Assembly (NCBI GenBank): GCA_937901745.1
Contig: CALGSZ010000032.1
Location: 1-64,000 of the forward strand
DNA from: an uncultured Chloroflexota bacterium
Lineage (GTDB): Bacteria; Chloroflexota; Chloroflexia; Thermomicrobiales; UBA6265
Direction: 5' to 3'
Length of the DNA stretch: 64,000 nt
Each line of letters opens with the position of its first letter. The first letter of the stretch is position 1. The notes beneath the pieces are model-generated. The model was not told where the DNA came from. It saw only the letters and a list, made by a program, of their open reading frames with translations, and did not search any database. Both the position numbers and the translations under genes were made by a program. This document shows, piece after piece, positions 41,137 through 50,765 of the stretch.

Positions 41137-42561
41137 ATGAGCCGTTTGCCGTCACTGTTCATCGCGCTCATCGTGCTCGTCGCGCCGCTCGTCGTCTTCC
41201 GCGCTGGAACGGCCGAAGCGCAGCGGTCAGACACGGTCAGCGTTGTCGCCTCCGGCCTGATCAATCCTCGTGGGGTGGCGTGGGATGCGGGCGGAACGCT
41301 GATCGTCGCCGAGGCAGGAACGGGAGGCGACAACCTGGCCGATGGCGAGGAATCAGTGCCGCCGCCAATCGGCCCGATGAGCGGTGGCCCGACGGCACGG
41401 GTCTCTCGCATCGCGGATGGCTGCGCGGAGCCGCTCGCCTCAGGTCTTCCCTCTTACGCGAACGAGGCCGATCAGGTAGGCGGAGTCGCCGACGTCGCTG
41501 TCATCGAGGGGAATATCTACGCGCTCGTCACCGGCGGCGGCGCGGCCCATGGCAATCCCGACCAACCCAACGGCCTCTATCGGATCGAAACCGATGGCGC
41601 CGCGTCCCTCGTTACCAATCTGACCGCCTGGCTGCAAGAGAATCCGGTTGCGCAGCCTCCGCCGGACTACGACCCCGCTGGCTCGTTCTTCGACATGATT
41701 GTCTTGCCCGACGAGCGTTCGGTCCTTGTCGTGGAGAGCAACAGCCAGCAGGTGCTCCGCGTGACATCGGACGGAGAGATCAGCCGGGTCGCGGACCTCT
41801 CGGGGGACGAGCAGATTCCGACGGCGATCGCGGTCGACGAGAGCGGGTCTATTTACGTGAGTTATCTGAGCGGGCTCCCCTACCCTGACGGCGCGGCGCG
41901 AGTCGTCAAGCTCTCAGACGACGGAGCCGCCGAAGAGGTCTGGACGGGTCTCACCACCGTGACCGGTCTCGCCGTTGGGTCGGATGGCGCCCTCTACGCG
42001 CTCGAAATGTCCACCGGCAACACGGAAGAGCCACCCTACCTCACCCGGAACTCCGGACGGCTGGTCCGCCAAAGCGGCCTGGACTCGGCAGAGCCGGTGG
42101 TGACCGGCCTCGATCTCCCGATCCATCTCGCCATCGGCCCAGACGGCGCCTTCTACGTCTCAACTCCGGCGGTCGGCGCTGACGACGGCAGCGGGATGGT
42201 GCTCCGCATCGAGTCTTTCAGCGATGAGCCTGTGACGGTTGAGGGGATCGCTCCACTGGATGCCTGTCCCGAGCAATCCGAGGACGGCAGCGCGAGTGAG
42301 ACTGGCGTGACGATCGAGATCTACGACTTCGGCTTCTCACCGGATCAGATCGAGATCCAAGTCGGCACGGAAGTGACGTGGGTCAACGTCGGGGAGGTTG
42401 ATCACACGACCGTCGCCTTCGACGGTCCGCAACGCGTCTGGGACTCGAACATCATGCACCCCGGCGATCGCTTCACTTTCACCTTCGAAGATGCCGGATC
42501 ATACGAGTATCTGTGCGGCCTGCACCCGGACATGAAGGCTCGCATTGACGTCGTTCCGTGA
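41137..42561 (+). CDS. ScyD/ScyE-family propeller fused to a cupredoxin domain
   Basis: 474 residues from ATG 41137 with GAGGAGGA six bases upstream. A signal peptide (FIALIVLVAPLVVF) leads to a beta-propeller of the ScyD/ScyE family (GLINPRGVAWDAGGTLIVAEAGTGGDN, LPSYANEADQVGGVADVAV, GSFFDMIVLPDERSVLVVE). The last 95 residues are a plastocyanin-like cupredoxin: EIYDFGFSPDQIEIQVGTEVTW, His in GEVDHTTVAF, then Cys, His and Met in YLCGLHPDMKA, which together make a type-1 copper site. ScyD-type proteins are otherwise known from scytonemin-related clusters, but no scytonemin gene is present here. Fusion of the two suggests an exported redox-active protein; the substrate is unknown. Confidence 0.88.
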   Translation: MSRLPSLFIALIVLVAPLVVFRAGTAEAQRSDTVSVVASGLINPRGVAWDAGGTLIVAEAGTGGDNLADGEESVPPPIGPMSGGPTARVSRIADGCAEPLASGLPSYANEADQVGGVADVAVIEGNIYALVTGGGAAHGNPDQPNGLYRIETDGAASLVTNLTAWLQENPVAQPPPDYDPAGSFFDMIVLPDERSVLVVESNSQQVLRVTSDGEISRVADLSGDEQIPTAIAVDESGSIYVSYLSGLPYPDGAARVVKLSDDGAAEEVWTGLTTVTGLAVGSDGALYALEMSTGNTEEPPYLTRNSGRLVRQSGLDSAEPVVTGLDLPIHLAIGPDGAFYVSTPAVGADDGSGMVLRIESFSDEPVTVEGIAPLDACPEQSEDGSASETGVTIEIYDFGFSPDQIEIQVGTEVTWVNVGEVDHTTVAFDGPQRVWDSNIMHPGDRFTFTFEDAGSYEYLCGLHPDMKARIDVVP

Positions 42562-42712
42562 GAAATCGAGCACGGCGACAGGTGCCTCGGGACTCAGTCT
42601 CATGGCTGCATTCACCCGGCGGACTGGTCAACGCGGACCGTGCGACAATCGTTGATGGCGAGCGCGCGTTGCGCTCGTTCCGGATTGCACGACATACGGA
42701 GTGGGGGAACTC

Positions 42713-44236
42713 GTGGAGATCACGTACCAGACGGGCGATCCGCTGCAGGCCAGCGCGGATGCCGTCATTGTGCCCGTCGCCTCCGAGAATGGCCAAATCG
42801 CCCGGAGCGGCCTCGTCGAGCGCGCTGACGAGGCGCTTGGCGGGGAGCTGCTCCGACTCGCGAATGACGTCCGCTTCACCGGAAAGCGTGGCAAGACGCT
42901 GACGGTTCCCACGCTGGGACGTCTGCCCGCGCGCCGCCTCATCCTGACAGGCGTCGGATCGCTCGCCAAGCTCGACTCCGAGTCCATCCGTCGCGCCTGG
43001 GGCGTTGCCGCGACCACGGCTCGCGATGCCGGCGTCGAGCAGGTGGTTTCCGCGCTACCGCCGGCCGGCGGCGACCTCGATCTTCCGGGGGCAATTACGG
43101 CGGCGGTGACGGGCGCCCGGCTCGCGACCTACCACTTTACCAACTACTTCGGCGCGGCCAGGAAGGATGAACCCGAGCCTCGCTCCATCAAGACCCTTAC
43201 GTTCGTCGGCGACAGCCTCGGCTCGGCCGTTGCCTCAGATGCGATTGCGCGTGGCGGAGCGATCGCCTCCGCCGTCGAGCTCACCCGAGACCTGGTCAAT
43301 GAGCCGGCGTTCGTGCTCACGCCGGAATCGTTCGCCGAGCGGGCACAGGAGGTTGCCAAAGAGAACGGCCTGGAGATCACCGTCCTCGGCGTCGAAGAGA
43401 TGGAGAGCCTTGGCATGGGCGCCATCCCGGCCGTCGGTCGCGGCAGCGCCAACAAGCCGTGCTTGATCCATCTCGTCTACCGTCCCGACGGCGCGACAGA
43501 GACGACTCGTCAGGTGGGCCTCATCGGCAAGTGCATCACTTTCGACTCCGGCGGCTATTCGATCAAGCCGTACGAGGGGATGCTCGACATGAAGGGGGAC
43601 ATGGCCGGCGGCGCGGCGGTCCTCGGCACGATGTCCGCTCTGCGATCGCTCGGCTGTCCTTACGTCGTCCATGGTGTCATCGCCGCCGCCGAGAACATGA
43701 TCTCCGGTGAGGCGTTCCGGCCCGGCGACATCCTGACCGCGATGAACGGCGTGACGATTGAAGTGCTTTCGACTGATGCCGAAGGCCGACTCGTTCTCGC
43801 GGATGCGCTCGTCTACGCGGCGCGTCAGGGCGCGCAAGAGCTGATCGACCTCGCCACTCTGACGGGCGCGAAGGTCATCGCGCTCGGCGAAGAGCGGGTC
43901 GCGCTCTTCAGCAGCGACGACCAACTCGCGGACCGGCTGCTTGCCGCGGCGTCCAAGGCCGGGGAGCTGATGTGGCGGATGCCCCTCGCCGAGGAGCTGG
44001 AAGAGAAGATCAAGGGGGACATCGGCGACATCAAGAATACCGGCGGCCGTCCTGGCGGCGCGATCACCGCGGCGCTCTTCCTCCAGCATTTCCGCGAGGG
44101 CCTGCCGTGGGCCCACCTCGATATTGCCGGGGCGAACCTCACGAAGAAGTCCGGTCCCTACACGCCGAAGGGCGCGACCGGCGTCGGGGTGCGAACGCTG
44201 CTGGAGTACCTGCTGGCGGACAATCGTGCGGGATGA
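42713..44236 (+). CDS. pepA: Cytosol (leucyl) aminopeptidase
   Basis: 507 residues, family M17. The listed start is GTG 42713 (VEITYQTGDP), preceded by GGGGGAA; an upstream GTG at 42701 is possible. The C-terminal catalytic domain is complete: Lys and Asp in GKCITFDSGGYSIKP, DMKGDMAGGAAVLG, GVTIEVLSTDAEGRLVLADAL (the NTDAEGRL signature) and ATLTGAKVIALG. The N-terminal half (to about 180) is the macro-like domain. Two Zn or Mn ions activate water for cleaving N-terminal residues from peptides in the cytoplasm. It stands alone. Confidence 0.95.
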   Translation: MEITYQTGDPLQASADAVIVPVASENGQIARSGLVERADEALGGELLRLANDVRFTGKRGKTLTVPTLGRLPARRLILTGVGSLAKLDSESIRRAWGVAATTARDAGVEQVVSALPPAGGDLDLPGAITAAVTGARLATYHFTNYFGAARKDEPEPRSIKTLTFVGDSLGSAVASDAIARGGAIASAVELTRDLVNEPAFVLTPESFAERAQEVAKENGLEITVLGVEEMESLGMGAIPAVGRGSANKPCLIHLVYRPDGATETTRQVGLIGKCITFDSGGYSIKPYEGMLDMKGDMAGGAAVLGTMSALRSLGCPYVVHGVIAAAENMISGEAFRPGDILTAMNGVTIEVLSTDAEGRLVLADALVYAARQGAQELIDLATLTGAKVIALGEERVALFSSDDQLADRLLAAASKAGELMWRMPLAEELEEKIKGDIGDIKNTGGRPGGAITAALFLQHFREGLPWAHLDIAGANLTKKSGPYTPKGATGVGVRTLLEYLLADNRAG

Positions 44237-44461
44237 TCGACGGCTCGGCACCGCGAGCCGCACGGTCAGCGGCAGCCCCGACTTGGAAGATCAGACCGGA
44301 TTCGGTAGAGCGAGATCGAGCCGCACGGCAGGCGGCGCCGTCGGGCGTACCCGCTGAATGCCGCGTTCCTGCACGGAAGTGGATTCCATATCCGGCCGCG
44401 AACATCGCGATACCCATTCGCGTGCCGGACGAATAGCCGAAGGGGAGGCCACGGGCAAGAC

Positions 44462-45160
44462 ATGCAACGAAGCGATATCACGACTGTGACGTTCGATTGC
44501 TACGGGACGCTCATCGACTGGGAAGGTGGTCTCGGCTGCTTCCTTTACGACCTCGCACTCCGCAATGGCGATGAGAACGCGCCAGACGGCAATACGCTGC
44601 GCGAGCGTTGGGAGGCGATTCAGTTCGAGGTCATCCAGGGGCCGTTCCAGCTGTACGAGGCGGTGCTGGCCGAAAGCCTCCGCCGCTGGTGCGAGGAGCG
44701 CGGCTACCCCTACTCCGATGAAGACGGTGCGGCGCTGGCCCGCTCGATGCGCGCTTGGCAGCCATTCCACGACACTCGCCCGGCCCTGGAGCGGGCCCGT
44801 CAATCGGGACTGCGCCTGGTCATCATCTCCAACACCCAGCACTCGATCATCGAGCATTCCCTCAAGCACATCGGCGTCCCCTTCGATGACGTCATCACCG
44901 CGGAGGATTGCGGAGCGTACAAGCCGGCGCCGACCGTCTTCGAGCAGGCGCTCAAGCGAATCGGCGAGCCGGCGGACCGGCTGCTACACGTCGCCTTCGG
45001 GTTCAAGTACGACATCGGTCCGGCCCAGCAGTTCGGCTGGCGCACGGCCTGGGTGAACCGGAACGCGGAACCGAAGCCGGCCGGCGCCACGCCAGATGTC
45101 GTCTGGCGCGATCTGTGGGGACTGGCCGGGCTCGCCGGACACCCGTATCCGGGCGAGTGA
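44462..45160 (+). CDS. Haloacid-dehalogenase type II-like HAD hydrolase
   Basis: 232 residues. The first HAD motif is VTFDCYGTLIDWEGG, with nucleophile Asp. Cap-domain helices (about 20-95) follow, then RLVIISNTQHSIIEHSLKHI (motif II Ser/Asn), DCGAYKPAPTVFEQAL (motif III Lys) and VAFGFKYDIGPAQQFGWRTAWVNR (motif IV). The pattern is that of haloacid dehalogenases or epoxide-hydrolase-like HADs. The substrate is unknown. It lies 14 bases before the end of the convergent EamA gene. Confidence 0.88.
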   Translation: MQRSDITTVTFDCYGTLIDWEGGLGCFLYDLALRNGDENAPDGNTLRERWEAIQFEVIQGPFQLYEAVLAESLRRWCEERGYPYSDEDGAALARSMRAWQPFHDTRPALERARQSGLRLVIISNTQHSIIEHSLKHIGVPFDDVITAEDCGAYKPAPTVFEQALKRIGEPADRLLHVAFGFKYDIGPAQQFGWRTAWVNRNAEPKPAGATPDVVWRDLWGLAGLAGHPYPGE

Positions 45161-45174
45161 GCCCAGCACGCGAC

Positions 45175-46119
45175 TCAGGAAGATGAGGACGACGGCGCGG
45201 CGGCTGGCGGCTGCCACGCCCGGCGCGATAGGGCGATGCTGGCAATCACGGCCAGCGCCGTGACCGTCGTCCACAGATCGAGCCGCTCATCGAGGAGCAC
45301 CATCGCCCAGGCGAACGAGAGCAGCGGCTGGAGCAATTGAAGCTGCCCAACCCTGGCGATCCCGGCCAGCGTCATGCCGCGGTACCAGGGGAAGAAGCCG
45401 AGATAGGCGGGAAAGGCGGCCAGGCAGAGAAGCGCCGCCCAGGCGCCGAGGGAGATGTCGTTCTCGATCCGCGACGCCGAGATTGCCACCGGCACAGCGA
45501 GGATCGGCGCGGCGCAGATCAGCGTCCAGGAGATGACGCGCCAACCGCCCATCCGGCGGGCCAGCCGCGCCGCCTCGACGTGCCCAAACGAGGACGCGGC
45601 CATCGCCAGGAAGAGCAGCAAGTCCCAGCGCTGCGGCAACCCCGCGCCTTGCGCCGAGGCGAACGCCAGAACAGCAAACATCCCCAGCGCCACCGTCAGC
45701 CAGAAGCGCCGTGGCGGATGCTCACCTGCCCGCAGCGCGGCGAAGACGGCGGTCGCCGCCGGCTGCAATCCGGTGACGACCGCGCCGTGATTCGAGGGCA
45801 GGTGCTCCAGCGCGATCGCCGTTAGGATCGGGAAACCGATGGTGACGCCGAGCGCAACGCGCAGGAAGATCGGCCAAGCCTGGCGCTGGGGAATCGGCTC
45901 GCGGCGCGCGGCGAGGATCGCGGCCGCCAAAAAGCTGGCGAGCAAGCCCCGGCCGAGCCCAACGACGATCGGCCCGAAATCCGGTACCGCGTAGCGAGTC
46001 AGCGGCACGGTCAGGCTGAAGGCGAGGACGCCGAGCAAGCCAAGGGCATACCCCCGGCGATCGCGCGCCGCGCGGGCTCGTGCAGCGCCTGCCGGCTCGG
46101 CGGCAAGGTGCGCGCTCAA
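45175..46119 (-). CDS. EamA-family (DMT superfamily) membrane transporter
   Basis: 314 residues with about ten membrane segments in two five-helix repeats, as in EamA transporters of amino acids, nucleosides or metabolites. Segments such as LGLLGVLAFSLTVPLTRYAV, LPSNHGAVVTGLQPAATAVFAAL and QLLQPLLSFAWAMVLLDERL are characteristic of the two halves. It starts at TTG 46119, overlapping the serA stop (TTGA). The substrate is unknown, but coupling to serine biosynthesis makes amino-acid export plausible as an inference. Confidence 0.85.
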   Translation of the reverse strand: MSAHLAAEPAGAARARAARDRRGYALGLLGVLAFSLTVPLTRYAVPDFGPIVVGLGRGLLASFLAAAILAARREPIPQRQAWPIFLRVALGVTIGFPILTAIALEHLPSNHGAVVTGLQPAATAVFAALRAGEHPPRRFWLTVALGMFAVLAFASAQGAGLPQRWDLLLFLAMAASSFGHVEAARLARRMGGWRVISWTLICAAPILAVPVAISASRIENDISLGAWAALLCLAAFPAYLGFFPWYRGMTLAGIARVGQLQLLQPLLSFAWAMVLLDERLDLWTTVTALAVIASIALSRRAWQPPAAAPSSSSS

Positions 46120-48359
46120 TCGGCCGTCGCCAGCGCCTCTCGCATCAGGGCCACGCGCGGCTGGGCGGGCGGCAGCGACACCCGATAGACCCGATCCAGG
46201 CCGGGAATCGCGCGAATCTCCTCCAGCACGCCGTCCGGGATCGGATCATCGACGTTCACGACCATGATCGCCTCCCCGCCCCGGTGATGCCGGCCGACTT
46301 CCATCCCCGCGATGTTGACGCCATGCCGGCCCAGGATCGTTCCAACTCGGCCGATCACGCCGGGCACATCCTGGTGGTGCGTGATGAGGACCTCACCCGC
46401 GAGCGGCCGATCCAGCGAGAAGCGGTCGACCGCGACGATCCCGGCGGTATGCCGGTCCCAGGAGACTCGGACCTGATGCGACGGCTCACCGCTCGTCTCG
46501 AAGGAGAAGGATGGCTCGACCTTCGGGTCGCGCGTCCCCGCGTTGACGCGGACCTCCATTCCAAGCTCTTGCGCGATCAGATGGGCGTTGACCGGCGTCA
46601 CGCGGCGGTGCGTCCACCGGTTCAGCGCCTCCGCGAGCATCGCGCTCGTCACGTGCTCGGTCACGTCATCGGGCACGCAGCCATTGACCGTGACCCGGAT
46701 CGCCGCGGGCGGCGTCGGCTCGAGGACGGCGAGCAAATGTCCTGCCGCGCCAGCGACCGTCGTCAGGCGCTGCAGCTCCGGCGCAAGGAGCGACGCCGGC
46801 GGCAGGTTGACCGCGTTCGGCACGGCTTGACCCGCGAGCGCCGCGATGGTCGACTTGCTAATCAGCTCTCCGACCGCCGCCAGCGCCTCCGCGCTGGAGC
46901 CGCCAGTGTGCGGCGTCAGGACCACGTTCGGCAGACCGAAGAGCGGGCTGCTCGTGCACGGCTCGTGCGGGTAGACATCCACGCCGGCGCCGAGGATGCG
47001 TCCGCGCCGCAGGGCGTCAGCGAGCGCTTCTTGGTCCACGACATCGCCGCGAGCGCAGTTGAGGACGATCGCGTCTGGCTTCAGGAGTTCGATCCGCTCC
47101 GCGTTGAGCATGTGCCGCGTCTCAGGCGTGGACGGCACATGGAAGGTGATGACATCAGATCGGCGAAGCAGTGTCTCAAAGTCCACCGGCGTGACGTCGA
47201 GCTCGGCGAACCGGTCCTCGACCACGTACGGGTCGTAGGCAATGACGTTCATCTCGAACGCCTTCAGCCGCTTAGCCACGACCGAGCCGACGCGCCCGAG
47301 ACCGACGATGCCAACCGTCCGGCCACGCAGATCGATCGGCTTGATCTTCTTCCGCTCCCAGCGCCCGGCGTGCGTCGAGTCGTTCGCCGGGACGATCTGG
47401 CGGGTGATCGCCAGCAGCAGGGCGATGGTGTGCTCACCGGCCGAATACCGATTCGCGCCCGGCGCGTTGAGCACCAGGATTCCGGCGCGGGTGGCCGCCT
47501 CGACGTCGATGTTGTCGACACCGACGCCCGCGCGAGCAATGACCCGTAGGCGCGGACCGGCGGCGATGACATCGGCGGTGACCTGCGTTTCGCTGCGGAC
47601 GATCAGCGCGTCCGCGTCCGCGATCGCGGCGAGCAACGCGGCGCGGTCGGTTCCATCCACATCCACGACATCGCCGTGCTGTTCGAGGTATTCACGCGCG
47701 CTCGGGTGAATTGCATCCGAGACGACGATCTTCGGCCGCCGAATCACGCTCAGCGCAGCGGCCTGGCGCTCGGCGGCCTCACGCTCCAGATGGGCAACAA
47801 TCGCCATCAGCCCGTCGACCGGGATGACACCGGGCAGGTCGGTCGGCGCCGACCCTTCCGGCACGAGCAAGAAGCAGCCGATGCCCGCCTCCGAGTAGTG
47901 ATTCGCGTGCCGCAGGCTGTCCTCGACGGCATAGGAGCAGCCGAGATCGGTTGCCACCGTCGCCTTGTCGTCCGCGAAGATGACCTCGACCTCTGGGAAT
48001 CCATGACGACGCAACCAGCCGAGGGTCATTTCCGCCGACGAGGCCGGTCGCGCGGTGATGATGTAGACGGCTTCGCGCCCAAGAAGCTCGACGAGACGCG
48101 CAAGGAACGCTTGCGCCTCGGGCGCTGGCTCGAGATGCGCCGCCGGTCCGTCCGGACCGTAGACCCAGTCGCGGACCGCCTGGGGCACATTCAGTCCGGC
48201 GGAGTCCACGAACGCCCGCTCGGGCAGGTCAAGCCCGAATTTCGCCGAAGCGGCGGTGGCCAAAGGACGAGGATGCTCGGTCAGAACGCCGTCAAGATCG
48301 ACGGCAACCATGAGCGCCGGCACGCCCATGCGTCCATTCGCGATGAAGCCAGGTCGCAA
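46116..48359 (-). CDS. serA: HAD phosphatase-like domain fused to D-3-phosphoglycerate dehydrogenase
   Basis: 747 residues from TTG 48359, with GGGAG seven bases upstream; ATG 48329 and 48311 are alternatives and do not remove either domain. Residues about 15-205 form a complete HAD fold: motif I AVDLDGVLTEHP, motif II IITARPASS, motif III Lys in FADDKATVA, motif IV in AVEDSLRHAN. Residues about 225-530 are a D-2-hydroxyacid dehydrogenase: ARAGVGVDNIDVEAATRAG, NAD loop GIVGLGRVGS, catalytic Glu-His in YPHEPC and TPHTGG. The rest is the PGDH intervening region and a C-terminal ACT domain. PGDH makes 3-phosphohydroxypyruvate for serine; the HAD part might dephosphorylate a pathway intermediate, which is inference. 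The full-length single frame is unbroken. Confidence 0.9.
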   Translation of the reverse strand: MRPGFIANGRMGVPALMVAVDLDGVLTEHPRPLATAASAKFGLDLPERAFVDSAGLNVPQAVRDWVYGPDGPAAHLEPAPEAQAFLARLVELLGREAVYIITARPASSAEMTLGWLRRHGFPEVEVIFADDKATVATDLGCSYAVEDSLRHANHYSEAGIGCFLLVPEGSAPTDLPGVIPVDGLMAIVAHLEREAAERQAAALSVIRRPKIVVSDAIHPSAREYLEQHGDVVDVDGTDRAALLAAIADADALIVRSETQVTADVIAAGPRLRVIARAGVGVDNIDVEAATRAGILVLNAPGANRYSAGEHTIALLLAITRQIVPANDSTHAGRWERKKIKPIDLRGRTVGIVGLGRVGSVVAKRLKAFEMNVIAYDPYVVEDRFAELDVTPVDFETLLRRSDVITFHVPSTPETRHMLNAERIELLKPDAIVLNCARGDVVDQEALADALRRGRILGAGVDVYPHEPCTSSPLFGLPNVVLTPHTGGSSAEALAAVGELISKSTIAALAGQAVPNAVNLPPASLLAPELQRLTTVAGAAGHLLAVLEPTPPAAIRVTVNGCVPDDVTEHVTSAMLAEALNRWTHRRVTPVNAHLIAQELGMEVRVNAGTRDPKVEPSFSFETSGEPSHQVRVSWDRHTAGIVAVDRFSLDRPLAGEVLITHHQDVPGVIGRVGTILGRHGVNIAGMEVGRHHRGGEAIMVVNVDDPIPDGVLEEIRAIPGLDRVYRVSLPPAQPRVALMREALATAD

Positions 48360-48696
48360 CGAGAACTCCCGTATTTTCTCCGGCGTCGCGCGCCGGGTAG
48401 CAGATTGACGCAAAGCGCCGGCCCAGGGGTGCGCTCGATACTAGTCGGGGCAGCGCACAGCAGCCGACGCTCACGAGGAGAGCGCTGCCTGAGCGTACCA
48501 TTGCGGCTTGGCGCGATTCAATGGGTGACCACGGCACAGCGAGCGACATTCCTCCCGCATCAGTCTCCCGAGATGACGAGCGCGGCTCAGGACGATCTTC
48601 CCTCGCGCGCCCCTGTGCACGAATCTTCCCTTTGCTACCTTAATCAAATCATGGTGATGCTATTCGCTCGTGCCTCGATTGGGAGGGGCGCTCGCG

Positions 48697-49398
48697 ATGG
48701 ATCTCCGCCGTGCCCTCACGGCCCCGTTCCGCGACAGACGCTGGCCGATCGCGCTTGCGCCGGTGATGCTCGCGGCTTGGCTGCCGTTTCTCGGCCCGCT
48801 CTGGATAGCGGCCTACGCGCAGCGCGTCCTGGCGCGAGCGATCGCCGGCGACGAAACCCTTCCACCGTTCCGCCTTGACGGGCACACGCTGCGCCTTGGC
48901 GCGATCTGCCACCTCCTGACGATCAGCTGCGGCATCGTCGCCGGTCTGCTCGTGCTGCCGCTCTGGCCGCTGGAGCGAGAGACGCCGCCCGCCGAAGCAG
49001 CGACGACCGCGCTGACGTGGGCATTAGCCGGACCGACGCACCTAACCGCGACCGTGCTGCAGGTGACGCTGGCTGCGATTTGCCTCGCCCGCTTTGCCGC
49101 CACGGACTCTGCCCGTGCGGCTCTCGATCCCGGTGCGATTTGGGCGCACCTCCGAGCAGAGCCGGCCATCTGGATCGCGACGTCCGTCACCGGCTTCCTG
49201 ATCGCGCAGTTTCCCGTGACCCTCGTCTGGCTAGCGCCGTTATCAGCCGGTTATCGCCTGGCACTCGGCCTCGCGGTCCAGGCCCTGATCGTGCCGCTCG
49301 CGGCGCTCGTGCAATCTCAGCTTGTCGCCCAAGCGTTCGCCGCCTCCACGAGCACGCTCACCTGGCGGCGCGCGCGAGTCGTCCGGGTGCGCTGGTAG
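48697..49398 (+). CDS. DUF4013-type membrane protein
   Basis: 233 residues from ATG 48697 with GGGAGGGG eight bases upstream. The N-terminal YAQRVLARAIAGDETLPPF motif is the DUF4013 signature, a GY-x-x-R-x-V-like region. Five to six hydrophobic helices follow, including WLPFLGPLWIAAY, ICHLLTISCGIVAGLLVLPL and AVQALIVPLAALVQ. These integral membrane proteins are of unknown function. It lies four bases before the end of the convergent dehydrogenase gene. Confidence 0.75.
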   Translation: MDLRRALTAPFRDRRWPIALAPVMLAAWLPFLGPLWIAAYAQRVLARAIAGDETLPPFRLDGHTLRLGAICHLLTISCGIVAGLLVLPLWPLERETPPAEAATTALTWALAGPTHLTATVLQVTLAAICLARFAATDSARAALDPGAIWAHLRAEPAIWIATSVTGFLIAQFPVTLVWLAPLSAGYRLALGLAVQALIVPLAALVQSQLVAQAFAASTSTLTWRRARVVRVRW

Positions 49399-49402
49399 CC
49401 GC

Positions 49403-50467
49403 TCAGTAGAGCCGCCGGGTGTCCAAGACGGGCGACATCTCGTCGTACCGCCCGGCGAGGTAGCACCGCAGATTCCGGCAGAAGATCTCGGTGATCCGCG
49501 CGTTCTCGTCGTACGCCGTGCTCGCCGAATGGGGATTGATCAGCACGTTCGGCGCGTCCCACAGCGGCGATGACTTCGGCAGCGGCTCAGTGCGGAACAC
49601 GTCGAGCGCGGCGAAGCCGATCTTGCCCTCGTGAAGCGCGGCGACGAGCGCATCCTCGTCGACCACCGCGCCGCGAGCGATGTTGATGAAAACGACGCCT
49701 CGCTTGAGCGACGCGATCTCCGCCGGGCCGATCAACCCTTCAGTCTCGGGCGTGTGCGGGCAACAGAGGACGACGGCATCTGCGCCGGAGAGCATCGCTC
49801 GCAAGTCTTCCAAGGGGAAAAGTCGATCGACGCCTAGCTCCGCGGCCCGCGCCGGATCGTAGCGTGACGCCGTCGCCCAGACAGTCATGCCGAACGCGCG
49901 GCCGATCCGCGCCACTTCGCGCCCGATTCGCCCCGGACCGACGATGGCCAATGTCTTGCCGCGAAGCTCACCGGAGGCGAAGCGCTCCCAGTGGTGCGCG
50001 CGCTGCCAAGATTGGAGATCGGCTAGCCGCTTCGTGTGGTAGAGCAGCGCGGCAAAGACGAACTCCGTCAACGGGCCGGCGTGGACGCCGCTGGCCGTGG
50101 TAATGATCAAATCGCTCCCCTGCAGACCGAGCCGCTTGACCAACATCCCGACGCCGGCCGACGTCGTCTGCACCCAGCGCAGGCGCGGGCACAGCTCGGA
50201 CAGCGGAGCGTCCTCGCCCACCGGAAAATCCCAAAGCACCTCCGCCCGTTGCAGGAGCCGGCGCCACTCCGGGCGACGCTCGGCATATCCGGGCCAATCG
50301 GCGGGTCCGTTGTGATCCGCGGGATAGCGGGGAGGCGGCATCAGATCCGGGCGATAGATCAGCTCGACGCGCTCGGGATCGACCGACGCGATCCGAGCCG
50401 CGTGCTCCGCCTCCAGCGGCGATGTGATCATCACCACCACCTTCTGTCCCTGCTCCCACGCTTCCAA
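49403..50467 (-). CDS. D-2-hydroxyacid dehydrogenase (NAD-dependent)
   Basis: 354 residues. It contains the Rossmann domain TLAIVGPGRIGREVARIGRAF, LKRGVVFINIARGAVVDEDAL, and PLWDAPNVLINPHSASTAYDEN, where the final His is catalytic. The N-terminal substrate domain shows RLRWVQTTSAGVGMLVKR. These enzymes reduce 2-oxoacids to D-hydroxyacids or the reverse; the substrate cannot be deduced. It is a second, unrelated copy of the same fold as serA nearby. It is divergent from the LuxR gene. Confidence 0.9.
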   Translation of the reverse strand: MEAWEQGQKVVVMITSPLEAEHAARIASVDPERVELIYRPDLMPPPRYPADHNGPADWPGYAERRPEWRRLLQRAEVLWDFPVGEDAPLSELCPRLRWVQTTSAGVGMLVKRLGLQGSDLIITTASGVHAGPLTEFVFAALLYHTKRLADLQSWQRAHHWERFASGELRGKTLAIVGPGRIGREVARIGRAFGMTVWATASRYDPARAAELGVDRLFPLEDLRAMLSGADAVVLCCPHTPETEGLIGPAEIASLKRGVVFINIARGAVVDEDALVAALHEGKIGFAALDVFRTEPLPKSSPLWDAPNVLINPHSASTAYDENARITEIFCRNLRCYLAGRYDEMSPVLDTRRLY

Positions 50468-50623
50468 TGCCTCGACCTCCTAGCCGATTGACCATTCCAC
50501 GGACGCCAACTTGCCGCGCCCGCGAGATCGTAGCGCGGCCCCGATCACCTGGCGCAAGGGCACCTCGGACCGGCTCCAACTCACCTCTACGTCCATTTTT
50601 CGTCCCTATACGTAATTCCTACG

Positions 50624-50656
50624 TCGTCAAATTTGCGTCCGTGACCTAATGTAGGT
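50624..50656 (+). promoter_or_regulatory. Probable LuxR-gene promoter with overlapping palindrome
   Basis: TCGTCA at 50624-50629, a 17-base spacer and TAATGT at 50647-50652. The palindrome ACCTA-ATG-TAGGT at 50644-50656 covers the -10. If real, a dimeric regulator could occupy the site and block the promoter. The -35 is weak. Confidence 0.4.
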
Positions 50657-50765
50657 GGGTGGAAAGTTCAGACCGTTGGCGAGTCATGCGTTGCGGCCGA
50701 GCCCGGCGGCATCTGCGCGACCTTAGACTCGATCGACATCCGCGCAGACCCAGGAGGAAATAGCC

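Noticed and set aside
48360..48696. Possible T-box or other riboswitch before serA
   Set aside because: No T-box core (AGGGTGG...CCGCG), specifier loop or terminator was found on the minus strand.
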